NCBI GenBank assembly: GCA_938002965.1
Contig: CALKZY010000007.1
Coordinates: forward strand, 1-64,000
Length of the DNA: 64,000 nt
From: an uncultured Acidimicrobiales bacterium
GTDB taxonomy: Bacteria > Actinomycetota > Acidimicrobiia > Acidimicrobiales > SZUA-35
Direction of reading: 5' to 3'
Shown here: positions 8,721 through 16,333 of the stretch, piece by piece
Position numbering within the stretch: position 1 is the first letter of the stretch
Layout: each line of letters opens with the position of its first letter
The notes under the pieces: generated by a model
Database searches by the model: none
The model's input: the letters and a program-made list of their open reading frames with translations, nothing else
What the model was told of the DNA's origin: nothing
Made by a program: the position numbers and the translations under genes

Positions 8721-9587
8721 ATGAGTACAACCATGACGGCGGATCCCAAATCTCCCATGCACGCCAGCTGCCTGGGGCAGGTGGACTTGGATTCGCAGCG
8801 ACTGGCAGCAGAGTTGGCGGTAGTTGACAGCGAATTTCCGTTCAACGTCAGCTACAACCGCTATGCCAGCGGTAATCCGGGTTGGAAGAATTGCGTTCTG
8901 CGCAACGACACCGGCGACTATAACGACATCGTCTTTCAGGGCTCCTATGCCGGTAGCGCCCAGATGACCGACCTCGGTCGTCGTACTCCCTACGTCAATG
9001 AGATCGTCGATCGGACCTTCAAGCCCGACCATCTCAAGTGGGCTCGCATCTTCTGGTGTCACAACGGTTTACTCATGCCTCACCGTGACTACCTCGACAT
9101 CGAAGAGGACGACTTCACCCGCATTCACGTCGTGCTTCAGACCGACCTCGGCGCTCGCCACTCCGAAGAGGACAAGTGCTATCACATGCGCCCGGGTGAG
9201 ATCTGGTTCGTGGACGGCAAGTACATGCACTGCGCTGCTGCCTACTCCAAACAGCCTCGGATGAACGTGGTGATGGACTTCGAGCCAGGAGTTCCATTCG
9301 AGGAACTGTTCGTCGACTCCGCCGTCTACGACCGCTCAATCGAACCGCAGTGGTTGGACCGCAAACCCTTTACCGACGACGACATGACGTCGATCCGTGA
9401 CCTCCACCGAGTGGCCAATCGGGCCAATTGGACCGACATCGCAGCCATCGTCGGCAAGGTGCACCTGTATCACGACGTAAGCGTGGTGCATTGCTACGAC
9501 TGGCTGTTGGAGATCGCCGAGCTAACCGGTGACCAGGATCTCATCGACGAGACACTCGACATGAGGATGTTCTTCATCGGTCGCTAG
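8721..9587 (+). CDS. 2-oxoglutarate/Fe(II) dioxygenase, L-proline hydroxylase-like
   Basis: 288 residues. The central double-stranded beta-helix is of the aspartyl/asparaginyl beta-hydroxylase type: His121 and Asp123 in MPHRDY and His170 in KYMHC as iron ligands, and Arg180 as the likely 2-oxoglutarate anchor. The C-terminal helical part (from about residue 215) looks like the domain found in L-proline 3-/cis-4-hydroxylases. Expected reaction: hydroxylation of free proline or a related amino acid, with succinate and CO2 as by-products. No biosynthetic partners are adjacent. TAGTAC at 8702-8707 is a possible -10. Confidence 0.8.
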   Translation: MSTTMTADPKSPMHASCLGQVDLDSQRLAAELAVVDSEFPFNVSYNRYASGNPGWKNCVLRNDTGDYNDIVFQGSYAGSAQMTDLGRRTPYVNEIVDRTFKPDHLKWARIFWCHNGLLMPHRDYLDIEEDDFTRIHVVLQTDLGARHSEEDKCYHMRPGEIWFVDGKYMHCAAAYSKQPRMNVVMDFEPGVPFEELFVDSAVYDRSIEPQWLDRKPFTDDDMTSIRDLHRVANRANWTDIAAIVGKVHLYHDVSVVHCYDWLLEIAELTGDQDLIDETLDMRMFFIGR

Positions 9588-9611
9588 GGGTGTTGAGCGG
9601 ATTGTGTTGAG

Positions 9612-9624
9612 TAAGTTGTGAACG
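9612..9624 (+). promoter_or_regulatory. Leaderless promoter -10 of the GNAT gene
   Basis: TAAGTT at 9612-9617 lies 7 nt before the ATG at 9625; no Shine-Dalgarno sequence is present. Confidence 0.45.
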
Positions 9625-10095
9625 ATGAGCGCTCCGGATACGCAACTGCGGCTGGCCGTCCCCGGCGACGAGGCCGCAGTCATAGCCTGTGTCAATGACT
9701 CCTACGGTCTGTATCTCGATCGAATGTCGACACCTCCGGCTCCCATGCTTGACGACTATCGGGCACTCATCGACCGCCGAGTTGTTCACCTAGCGGAGAA
9801 CGCAGGCCGGCTTGTCGGGCTGATCGTGATGTGGCCCACGGATGACCACTTCTATGTTGACAATGTGGCGGTCGCTTCCAGCGCCCAAGGTGGTGGAATC
9901 GGTCGCCTGCTCCTTGACTTGGCCCGTCGAACAGCTATGGCGCAGGGCCACAACGAGGTCCGGCTCTACACCAACGAGGTCATGACGGAGAACATCAACT
10001 ACTACCCGAAGCTGGGCTTTGTCGAGACCCACCGGGGGGTCGAATCGGGCTATCAGCGGGTGTACTTCTCGCTGTCAGTCGATACGGACGTGTAG
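9625..10095 (+). CDS. GNAT-family N-acetyltransferase
   Basis: 156 residues with a single GNAT fold. Motif A reads VDNVAVASSAQGGGIGRLLLD, with the acetyl-CoA pyrophosphate loop QGGGIG at about residues 91-96. A Tyr-rich segment (NINYYPKLGFVE) corresponds to motif B, where the Tyr can act as general acid. It should transfer an acetyl group from acetyl-CoA to an amine of unknown identity. It sits between the dioxygenase and the secreted protein pair without obvious operon linkage. Confidence 0.85.
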   Translation: MSAPDTQLRLAVPGDEAAVIACVNDSYGLYLDRMSTPPAPMLDDYRALIDRRVVHLAENAGRLVGLIVMWPTDDHFYVDNVAVASSAQGGGIGRLLLDLARRTAMAQGHNEVRLYTNEVMTENINYYPKLGFVETHRGVESGYQRVYFSLSVDTDV

Positions 10096-10146
10096 CAACA
10101 AGGTTCTGACTCTTCATCAGGACGCTGATAGGCCGACGAGGAGCAT

Positions 10147-12504
10147 GTGTCGTCGTCAAGGTCTCTGCGGAGCAAGTTCGTTCTTGTCATGGTTGTGTGC
10201 CTGGTGACGCTTACAAACCCCGGCGATGCAAGCCCGATTCCACCGCCCGACGCCGCGGCGTTTCGAGAATTACGGCTGGCACCGGCCCCAACGCCGATCA
10301 GTGGCCTGTCACAGCTCACCAGGATCGAGCGGGACGAGATGCTGGTGCAAACCGACGACGGCGATCTGTCGTTCCTCCCTGGCGTCAACCTTGGGTCGAC
10401 CGTCCCGGGGTCAAACCCCGACACCCCGGCCGTCACCGCCGAACAGTACCGGACCTGGTTCCCCCAGATGGCGGCTGCCGGATTTCAGGTCGTGAGAGTC
10501 GAAGGGCTCCGACAGCCCGACTTCTATCGGGAGCTGCTGGCCTACAACAAAGCCAATCGACAGGACCCCCTCTACCTCCTCCACGGTGTGTCCATGCCCG
10601 AAGGTGTCGTCAACTCGGCGCGGGACCTGTGGCATCCATCGGTGCGACAAGACTTCGATGAGGCCATCGACGAAGCGGTATCAGCCGCCAACGGTGGGAA
10701 CGATACGACCGCGGCTGCCAACGCCTACACCGCTGATGTCGGGCCATGGATCGTCGGCTGGATTGTCGGAAGCCCACTTGACCCTCACGTAGCTCAACGA
10801 ACGAACGAGCTCAACCTTGGCGTCACCTTCCAAGGCGACTTCATCTGGGCCACATCCGAAGCTTCCCCGACCGAGGTCTTCCTGGCTGAAGCCATGGACC
10901 GCGTCGCCCAACGTCAGGCCGACTTCGGTCGCATGACTCCTGTTGCTTTCAACAACTCGGCGGCCACTGATCCGATCATGCACCGCTACGAACCGATCGT
11001 CGACAACGACCTCGTGCAGCTTGACGCCAACCACATTGAATCGGCACCCGGTTGGGCCGGCGGGACCTTCGCCAGCTACCACGCCGATCCCTACTATCCC
11101 GAGTTCCAGCGGTTCGAACCGGCCATGAGTAATTTCAAACACAACGGTCAGGCCGACCCGTACGCCGGCTACCTCAACCAGTTGGCCGAGCACCACTCGG
11201 ACATGCCGGTGATGATCTCGCGGTTCGGCGTCCCGTCCGGTCACGCCGTCGCCCGCTTTGGGCCGATCGGCCGAAACCAGGGGGGCTTCGACGAAGTGAC
11301 CCAGATGGCCGTCAACAGCGAAATGATGAGGACCATCGCTGACCTCGGCCTGTCCGGGGCAATGTTGGCCTCATGGGTCGACGAGTGGCATCAAACCGCA
11401 TGGAACACTGCCGCGGTCGACGTTCCGGCCCGCCGAAGGTCGATGTGGATGAACGCCTGGGCCGCAGACGCCCACTTCGGTGTTATCGCCGCCGAGCCCG
11501 GCTTGGAACCCACCGTGGTCATTGACGGCTCGGATGCCGAGTGGGACGGCAACGGCGCGCACGTGGTTTACGAGGGACAAGGGCCGGTTCGGTCGATACG
11601 GGCCGTTCATGACGAGGGCTGGCTCTACCTGTCGATCAGCCTGGACGATGCCAACCGACTTGCTCACGGACCGTTCTCTCTGGGATTCGACGTCATCGAC
11701 GGGGCAGCAGGAACCCTGCCGACCGGAGAAGCAGAACATGCCGCCGACTACGCCCTCCGCTTGTTTGACGACCAACTTACGCTGCTGGCTGCAGGACATG
11801 CCGATGCCTACCGTCGCCTGAATGGCGACCGAGTCGAATGGCCTGCCGATGCAGCGCGTTCAGCTGCCTTGGCCGCTACCGCCGATGACACTGAGGTCGA
11901 TGCTTCCGAAGGCGGTCCCGGTAACGATGACGTGGTTACCGGCTTCGCTGACGGAACCCCCGAACCGGGGGAGACAACGCCCGACAGCCTGGTGCCGGCA
12001 CGGGCACCGGAGTCCGAGACCCCGTCGCCTAGCCCCAAACGGCCAGGGGTCGAGTGGCAGCCGTACACCTTGACGGTTCGCGAATCGTACGAGCACCCGG
12101 CCACCGGGGCACGCCAACCGTCAGAGTCCTCTGTGACCGGTGAGCTCATCCGGGGTACGACGGACCGAACCGACCCGCTATTCGACTCCCGTGCGTCGTG
12201 GCAGATGACAGGAAGCCATCTGGAGGTGCGGCTCCCATGGCAGGGTGTCGGACTGTCCGATCCGTCGAATCGTCGGGCCTACTGGGTCAACGACGACCAC
12301 ATCGTAGTCACGACCAAGGTGGAGAGGATTCTGATGACGGCGGCGGTGGATGGCCGGCTGGAGGCTGCAGGTGACTACTCATGGGACCCGTGGACGCAGG
12401 TGCGCTGGCATCAGGTCCCCAAGAACGGACTTGAGCTCGTAACTCAAGTCGCCGAGCAGACCCTGCATCAGCATCTGCGTACGCCGGTTGAAGGTTCCCA
12501 GTAG
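10147..12504 (+). CDS. Secreted glycoside-hydrolase-like protein, copy 1 (putative catalytic Glu replaced)
   Basis: 785 residues with an N-terminal signal sequence, a TIM-barrel-like region (about 30-430) and a C-terminal beta region resembling CBM9/DOMON modules (GWLYLSISLDD). It aligns along most of its length with the next gene. Where copy 2 has ITEFGVPSG, this copy has ISRFGVPSG, with Arg359 at the position of the putative catalytic Glu; the NWPTTDP segment is also changed to NSAATDP. A Thr/Pro/Glu/Ser-rich insertion of about 60 residues (about 580-640) is absent from copy 2. GAGGAG before GTG supports the start. It may be a non-catalytic, sugar-binding paralogue. Confidence 0.7.
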   Translation: MSSSRSLRSKFVLVMVVCLVTLTNPGDASPIPPPDAAAFRELRLAPAPTPISGLSQLTRIERDEMLVQTDDGDLSFLPGVNLGSTVPGSNPDTPAVTAEQYRTWFPQMAAAGFQVVRVEGLRQPDFYRELLAYNKANRQDPLYLLHGVSMPEGVVNSARDLWHPSVRQDFDEAIDEAVSAANGGNDTTAAANAYTADVGPWIVGWIVGSPLDPHVAQRTNELNLGVTFQGDFIWATSEASPTEVFLAEAMDRVAQRQADFGRMTPVAFNNSAATDPIMHRYEPIVDNDLVQLDANHIESAPGWAGGTFASYHADPYYPEFQRFEPAMSNFKHNGQADPYAGYLNQLAEHHSDMPVMISRFGVPSGHAVARFGPIGRNQGGFDEVTQMAVNSEMMRTIADLGLSGAMLASWVDEWHQTAWNTAAVDVPARRRSMWMNAWAADAHFGVIAAEPGLEPTVVIDGSDAEWDGNGAHVVYEGQGPVRSIRAVHDEGWLYLSISLDDANRLAHGPFSLGFDVIDGAAGTLPTGEAEHAADYALRLFDDQLTLLAAGHADAYRRLNGDRVEWPADAARSAALAATADDTEVDASEGGPGNDDVVTGFADGTPEPGETTPDSLVPARAPESETPSPSPKRPGVEWQPYTLTVRESYEHPATGARQPSESSVTGELIRGTTDRTDPLFDSRASWQMTGSHLEVRLPWQGVGLSDPSNRRAYWVNDDHIVVTTKVERILMTAAVDGRLEAAGDYSWDPWTQVRWHQVPKNGLELVTQVAEQTLHQHLRTPVEGSQ

Positions 12505-12586
12505 CGACAACACCCAGGCCGATTCTGGCGCGAACAATTGGGCTCCAACTCACTCAGAGATCGGCTTCGCCGTCCGATAGAAACCC

Positions 12587-14782
12587 ATGTCACACCGGAC
12601 CTCGTTTCATCGACGCGCTCGGCGACGGTTTGCCGGTCTTGGCGCCCTTCTCGCTTTCCTCCTCGTGGCCGCCTCCTGCGGGGGGTTGGGCCCCCCGCCC
12701 GACGCGCTCGCACTGCGGGATATGGGGCTGGGTCCCGCTCCCGATGAGATCGCCGGTCTTTCCCGTCTGGCTGTAGTGGAAGGCACCGAGTTTCGAGTGC
12801 AAACCACCGGAGGCGATCTGACGTTCCTGCCCGGCATTAACCTCGGCTCGTCCGTTCCCGGGTTTGCTCCGGGAGAGCTTGCCATTTCCAGAGAGCAGTA
12901 TCGGGAGTGGTTCCCTCAGATCGCCGAGGCTGGGTTCCGTGTCGTTCGGGTGTACACGATTCTGCAGCCCGAGTTTTACGAGGAGTTCGCGGCGTACAAC
13001 GAAGCGAACCCTGACGACCCGTTGTATTTAGTGCATGGAATCTGGATCCCCGAAGAGGACTTCTACGATGTCCGAGACCTGTGGCACCCGCTGGTACGCG
13101 ACGCCTTCTTGGCTGAAGTTGATGACGCCGTAGCGGCCGCCAACGGTGACGCCACCATCGCCGAGAAGCGAGGCCACGCCAGCGGCACGTATCGAACCGA
13201 TGTAAGCCAGTGGATTATCAGCTGGATCATCGGAGTTGAGCAGGATCCGGATATCGCCGTAGAGACCGACGCCAACAACGCTGGAGTCGAGTTCGCCGGC
13301 AACCACTTTCGGGCAACCTCCGACGCCTCGCCGACCGAGGTCCTACTGGCTGAGGCCATGGACCGCACTGCCCGACGTCAGGCCGAGTATGGGTCAATGA
13401 TTCCCGTGGCGTTCGTCAACTGGCCGACCACCGACCCCATCGTGCACCCCCTTGAACCGCTGGCCTCCGAGGATCTGGCCAACATCGACGCCAATCACGT
13501 TGTTCCGGCCGATGGATGGTTGGGCGGCACGTTCGCCAGCTACCACGCCTACCCGTACTACCCGGACTTCCAGCGGTTCGAACCGGGCATCGTCGACTAC
13601 GAGTACAACGGCCAGGTCGACCCGTTCGCCGGCTACCTGGTCCAGCTCCGAGATCACCACGACACCATGCCGGTCATGATCACCGAGTTCGGAGTCCCCT
13701 CAGGTCACGGTCACGCCCACTACGGTCCGCTGGGCCGCAACCAGGGCGGCCACGACGAGGCGACCCAGATGGCCATGAACGCAGAGATGATGGCGATGAT
13801 CGCCGATCTGGGCTTGTCTGGTGGCTACCTGTTTGCCTGGATCGATGAGTGGTTCAAGCTGACCTGGAACACCCTTGAGCTAGAGATTCCAGGGGAGCGG
13901 CGAGCCATGTGGATGAACGCCTGGACCAACGAAGCCCACTTCGGCTTGATGGCGGCCGAACCGGGCGAGAGCCAAGTGGTAACCATTGACGGCATTGACG
14001 CCGAGTGGGCCGAGAACGGTTCGCAGGTCATCTATGAGGGCGAGGAGGCCGTGCGCCTGGTCCGAGCACACAAGGACGAAGGCTGGCTTTATCTGGCCGT
14101 TCGTTTTGATGACGTGGGTCGTCTATCCGAAGGTTCGTTGTCTGTGGGTCTCGACGTCATCGAAGGTGGTGCCGGATCGCTTCCAACCGGTGAAACCAGC
14201 GACGTCGCCGATTATGCGCTGGTCTTGGCCGACGGCGAGGCCACCCTGTTGGCGGCGGGGCATGCGGACGCTCATCGACGTATGAATGGGCAGGCCTTGA
14301 AGATGGTGCCGTATCAGGAAGAGGATCTGGTGCCCGGTGCCGGTAGCTGGGAACCGCAGACGTTAATCGTCAACCGCCCGTATCCCCATCCCGTCACCGG
14401 TGAGACGCTGCCGGCCGAGGTCATGACGCCCGGCAATTTGGTGCGGGGAACCACCGACCGATCCAGCCCGGCGTTCGACTCCCGAGTCACCTGGCAGTTC
14501 TCAGGCGACTTCCTGGAGGTTCGTCTGCCGTGGCAGGGTATTGGATTCTCTGACCCGTCGTCGCGCCTGGCCTACACAGTGACCGATGGCGGAGCAGTGG
14601 AAGCCGTGGACGTTGAGAGGGTAGGGATCTCGGTGCATGTCGGAGGTCAATCGGTCGATACCGGCGGGTACTCGTGGGATCCCTGGCAGCAGGTTTCTTG
14701 GCGACAGGTGCCCAAGAAGGGCATCGAAGAGGTCACTCGGGTGTCGAACGAGACACTGGTCGAGGGTTGGCAGCCCCGCTAG
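12587..14782 (+). CDS. Secreted glycoside-hydrolase-like lipoprotein, copy 2
   Basis: 731 residues. The N-terminus has a basic stretch, a hydrophobic core and a lipobox-like VAASCGG with Cys near residue 28, so it may be lipid-anchored outside the cell. The barrel region carries ITEFGVPSG with Glu367, a typical clan-A nucleophile context, and conserved aromatic segments ASYHAYPYYPDF and FAWIDEWFKLTWNT. The C-terminal region resembles a CBM9/DOMON-type sugar- or cofactor-binding module. It begins 82 bases after copy 1, which points to a local gene duplication. Activity is inferred to be a glycosidase; substrate unknown. Confidence 0.7.
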   Translation: MSHRTSFHRRARRRFAGLGALLAFLLVAASCGGLGPPPDALALRDMGLGPAPDEIAGLSRLAVVEGTEFRVQTTGGDLTFLPGINLGSSVPGFAPGELAISREQYREWFPQIAEAGFRVVRVYTILQPEFYEEFAAYNEANPDDPLYLVHGIWIPEEDFYDVRDLWHPLVRDAFLAEVDDAVAAANGDATIAEKRGHASGTYRTDVSQWIISWIIGVEQDPDIAVETDANNAGVEFAGNHFRATSDASPTEVLLAEAMDRTARRQAEYGSMIPVAFVNWPTTDPIVHPLEPLASEDLANIDANHVVPADGWLGGTFASYHAYPYYPDFQRFEPGIVDYEYNGQVDPFAGYLVQLRDHHDTMPVMITEFGVPSGHGHAHYGPLGRNQGGHDEATQMAMNAEMMAMIADLGLSGGYLFAWIDEWFKLTWNTLELEIPGERRAMWMNAWTNEAHFGLMAAEPGESQVVTIDGIDAEWAENGSQVIYEGEEAVRLVRAHKDEGWLYLAVRFDDVGRLSEGSLSVGLDVIEGGAGSLPTGETSDVADYALVLADGEATLLAAGHADAHRRMNGQALKMVPYQEEDLVPGAGSWEPQTLIVNRPYPHPVTGETLPAEVMTPGNLVRGTTDRSSPAFDSRVTWQFSGDFLEVRLPWQGIGFSDPSSRLAYTVTDGGAVEAVDVERVGISVHVGGQSVDTGGYSWDPWQQVSWRQVPKKGIEEVTRVSNETLVEGWQPR

Positions 14783-14801
14783 CGGAACTGGCCGATGACG
14801 C

Positions 14802-15578
14802 TCAGGAAACGTCGAGTATCAACGGAGCGTGATCGGAGCAGCCGTCGCGGCTGCGCTCGTCGCGGTCGACGTTGATGCTGTCCAACCGGCTAGCGGTGGC
14901 CGGATCAGCCAGTGCGTGATCGAGACGCCAACCACGGTCAGTTTCGAAGAAGTCGCTTCGACGGTTCCACCAGGTGAAGTGAGGCTCTGTCACGTCGCTG
15001 CCGTTGGAGCGAAGTTCCGTCAGACCATGACCTAGTAGTTGGCTGAAGGCTTCCCGCTCGGCTGGGCTGGTGAGGTTCCGTTTCCGGTAGCGGTGAGGCT
15101 CCCACACATCGTGGTCATAGGGGGCGATGTTGAAGTCACCGATGACGACTGTGGGCTGACCTTCGGACAGACCGTCCATCTGAACCCAGGCTCCCAGCAA
15201 GGAGAACCAGGCCAGCTTAATTTCGTAGTGGCGAGTCCCGACCTTACGGCCGTTGGGAGCGTAAATGGTGTGGATGCGGACATCCTGGCAGGTGGCGGAG
15301 ATGGATCGCTGCTCGTTCAACGGTGCCTTTGAACCCGGAATCCCGATCTCCACGTCCGCAAGGCCGACTCGACTGGCGATGGCCACGCCGCCGTGACCCC
15401 CGGCGTCGGTGATCGCCAACTCGTAACCCCGTTGGGTAAAGGCATGGCGAGGGAATCGGCGAGCCGGACACTTGGTCTCCTGCCAGCAGGTGACGTCGGG
15501 TTGCGTACGATCGAGCCAGTCCTCGATGAGCGAGAGACGCGCCCGAACGGAATCGACGTTCCAGCTGGTTATCCGCAC
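14802..15578 (-). CDS. xth: Exodeoxyribonuclease III (AP endonuclease)
   Basis: 258 residues of the exonuclease-endonuclease-phosphatase family. Visible motifs are SWNVDSVRAR at the N-terminus, WQETK (metal-binding Glu), the IHTIYAPNG segment, GDFNIAP and the closing SDHAPL with the catalytic Asp-His. It cuts DNA at abasic sites and removes 3' blocks during base-excision repair. The gene converges on the preceding secreted protein gene with a gap of 19 bases. The GTG start lies inside a 14-bp sequence that is repeated 29 bases upstream. Confidence 0.93.
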   Translation of the reverse strand: MRITSWNVDSVRARLSLIEDWLDRTQPDVTCWQETKCPARRFPRHAFTQRGYELAITDAGGHGGVAIASRVGLADVEIGIPGSKAPLNEQRSISATCQDVRIHTIYAPNGRKVGTRHYEIKLAWFSLLGAWVQMDGLSEGQPTVVIGDFNIAPYDHDVWEPHRYRKRNLTSPAEREAFSQLLGHGLTELRSNGSDVTEPHFTWWNRRSDFFETDRGWRLDHALADPATASRLDSINVDRDERSRDGCSDHAPLILDVS

Positions 15579-15641
15579 AGCGTTAGAGGCACAGGGTTAT
15601 CCGCACAGTGATGCGTGAGGTCGATGGCGGGCCGGGTCCGG

Positions 15642-16178
15642 CTACGGCAGGCAGCCGCAATGAGCTAGAGCCAACCGGAGCAGACGGTCCTGTCCGGAGG
15701 TCATCTCCACTCGCACCTCGGGGCTGTCAGCCTCTTCGGGAGTCAACCAGGCAATGTCAAGTGTTGCCTTGGACGGCTCGCAGATTCCTTCGACCGGAAC
15801 CACATACACCAGGCTCACTGCGTGTTGGCGCGGATCGGTGTAGCCGGAGACGTCCCCGTTGGGGAAGTACTCAACCACGGTGAACGGCGTCGGGCACGAC
15901 GGCAACTTCGGTAAGGCCAGCGAGCCCAAGTCCTTTTCGATGTTGCGAATCAGGGCTTCTCGCAAACGCTCGCTATACAGCACCCGACCGCTAACCACCG
16001 ACCGGCTGATGGTTCCGTCGGGCATTGCCTGAAGTAGCAACCCCACCTGCGTGATCTGACCCTGATCGTCGACCCGTACGGGGACGGCTTCGACGTAGAC
16101 GATGGGTACCCGCCCGCGAACAATCTCGATTTCCTCGTTGGTCAGCCAACCCTGCTGTGTATCTGTTTGCTCGGCCAA
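15642..16178 (-). CDS. DUF4916 Nudix-like protein
   Basis: 178 residues, matching the actinobacterial DUF4916 pattern: GWLTNEEIEIVRGRVPIVYVEAVPVRVD, then GLLLQAMPDGTISRSVVSGRVLY, EYFPNGDVSGYTDPRQHAVSLVYVVPV, and a Cys-containing end. The fold is expected to be Nudix-like, but the classical GX5EX7REUXEEXGU box is not visible, so hydrolase activity is doubtful. I choose the TTG at 16178 because AGGAGA lies 5 nt upstream and MAEQTD...GWL looks like a family N-terminus; a GTG at 16223 would add 15 residues. It diverges from the E1 gene. Confidence 0.75.
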   Translation of the reverse strand: MAEQTDTQQGWLTNEEIEIVRGRVPIVYVEAVPVRVDDQGQITQVGLLLQAMPDGTISRSVVSGRVLYSERLREALIRNIEKDLGSLALPKLPSCPTPFTVVEYFPNGDVSGYTDPRQHAVSLVYVVPVEGICEPSKATLDIAWLTPEEADSPEVRVEMTSGQDRLLRLALAHCGCLP

Positions 16179-16321
16179 GGCCTTCTCCTGTGTGGGCGCG
16201 TTGTCAGGCGCTCGTGGTGGCACTAGCGAGAGCGCGCACTGAGACCGGCTCAGAGCACACCCCTAACTGCAAGCACTTCAGTGTAAGAGTGTCACGACGG
16301 TGGTGCTAATCCCGCCGATGA

Positions 16322-16333
16322 TAGGTTCTGAGT
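16322..16333 (+). promoter_or_regulatory. Leaderless promoter -10 of the E1 gene
   Basis: TAGGTT at 16322-16327, 6 nt before the ATG at 16334, without a Shine-Dalgarno sequence. Confidence 0.5.

Noticed and set aside
15608..15883. Plus-strand frame opposite the DUF4916 gene
   Set aside because: The minus-strand product fits a known family over its full length, so the plus frame is a shadow.
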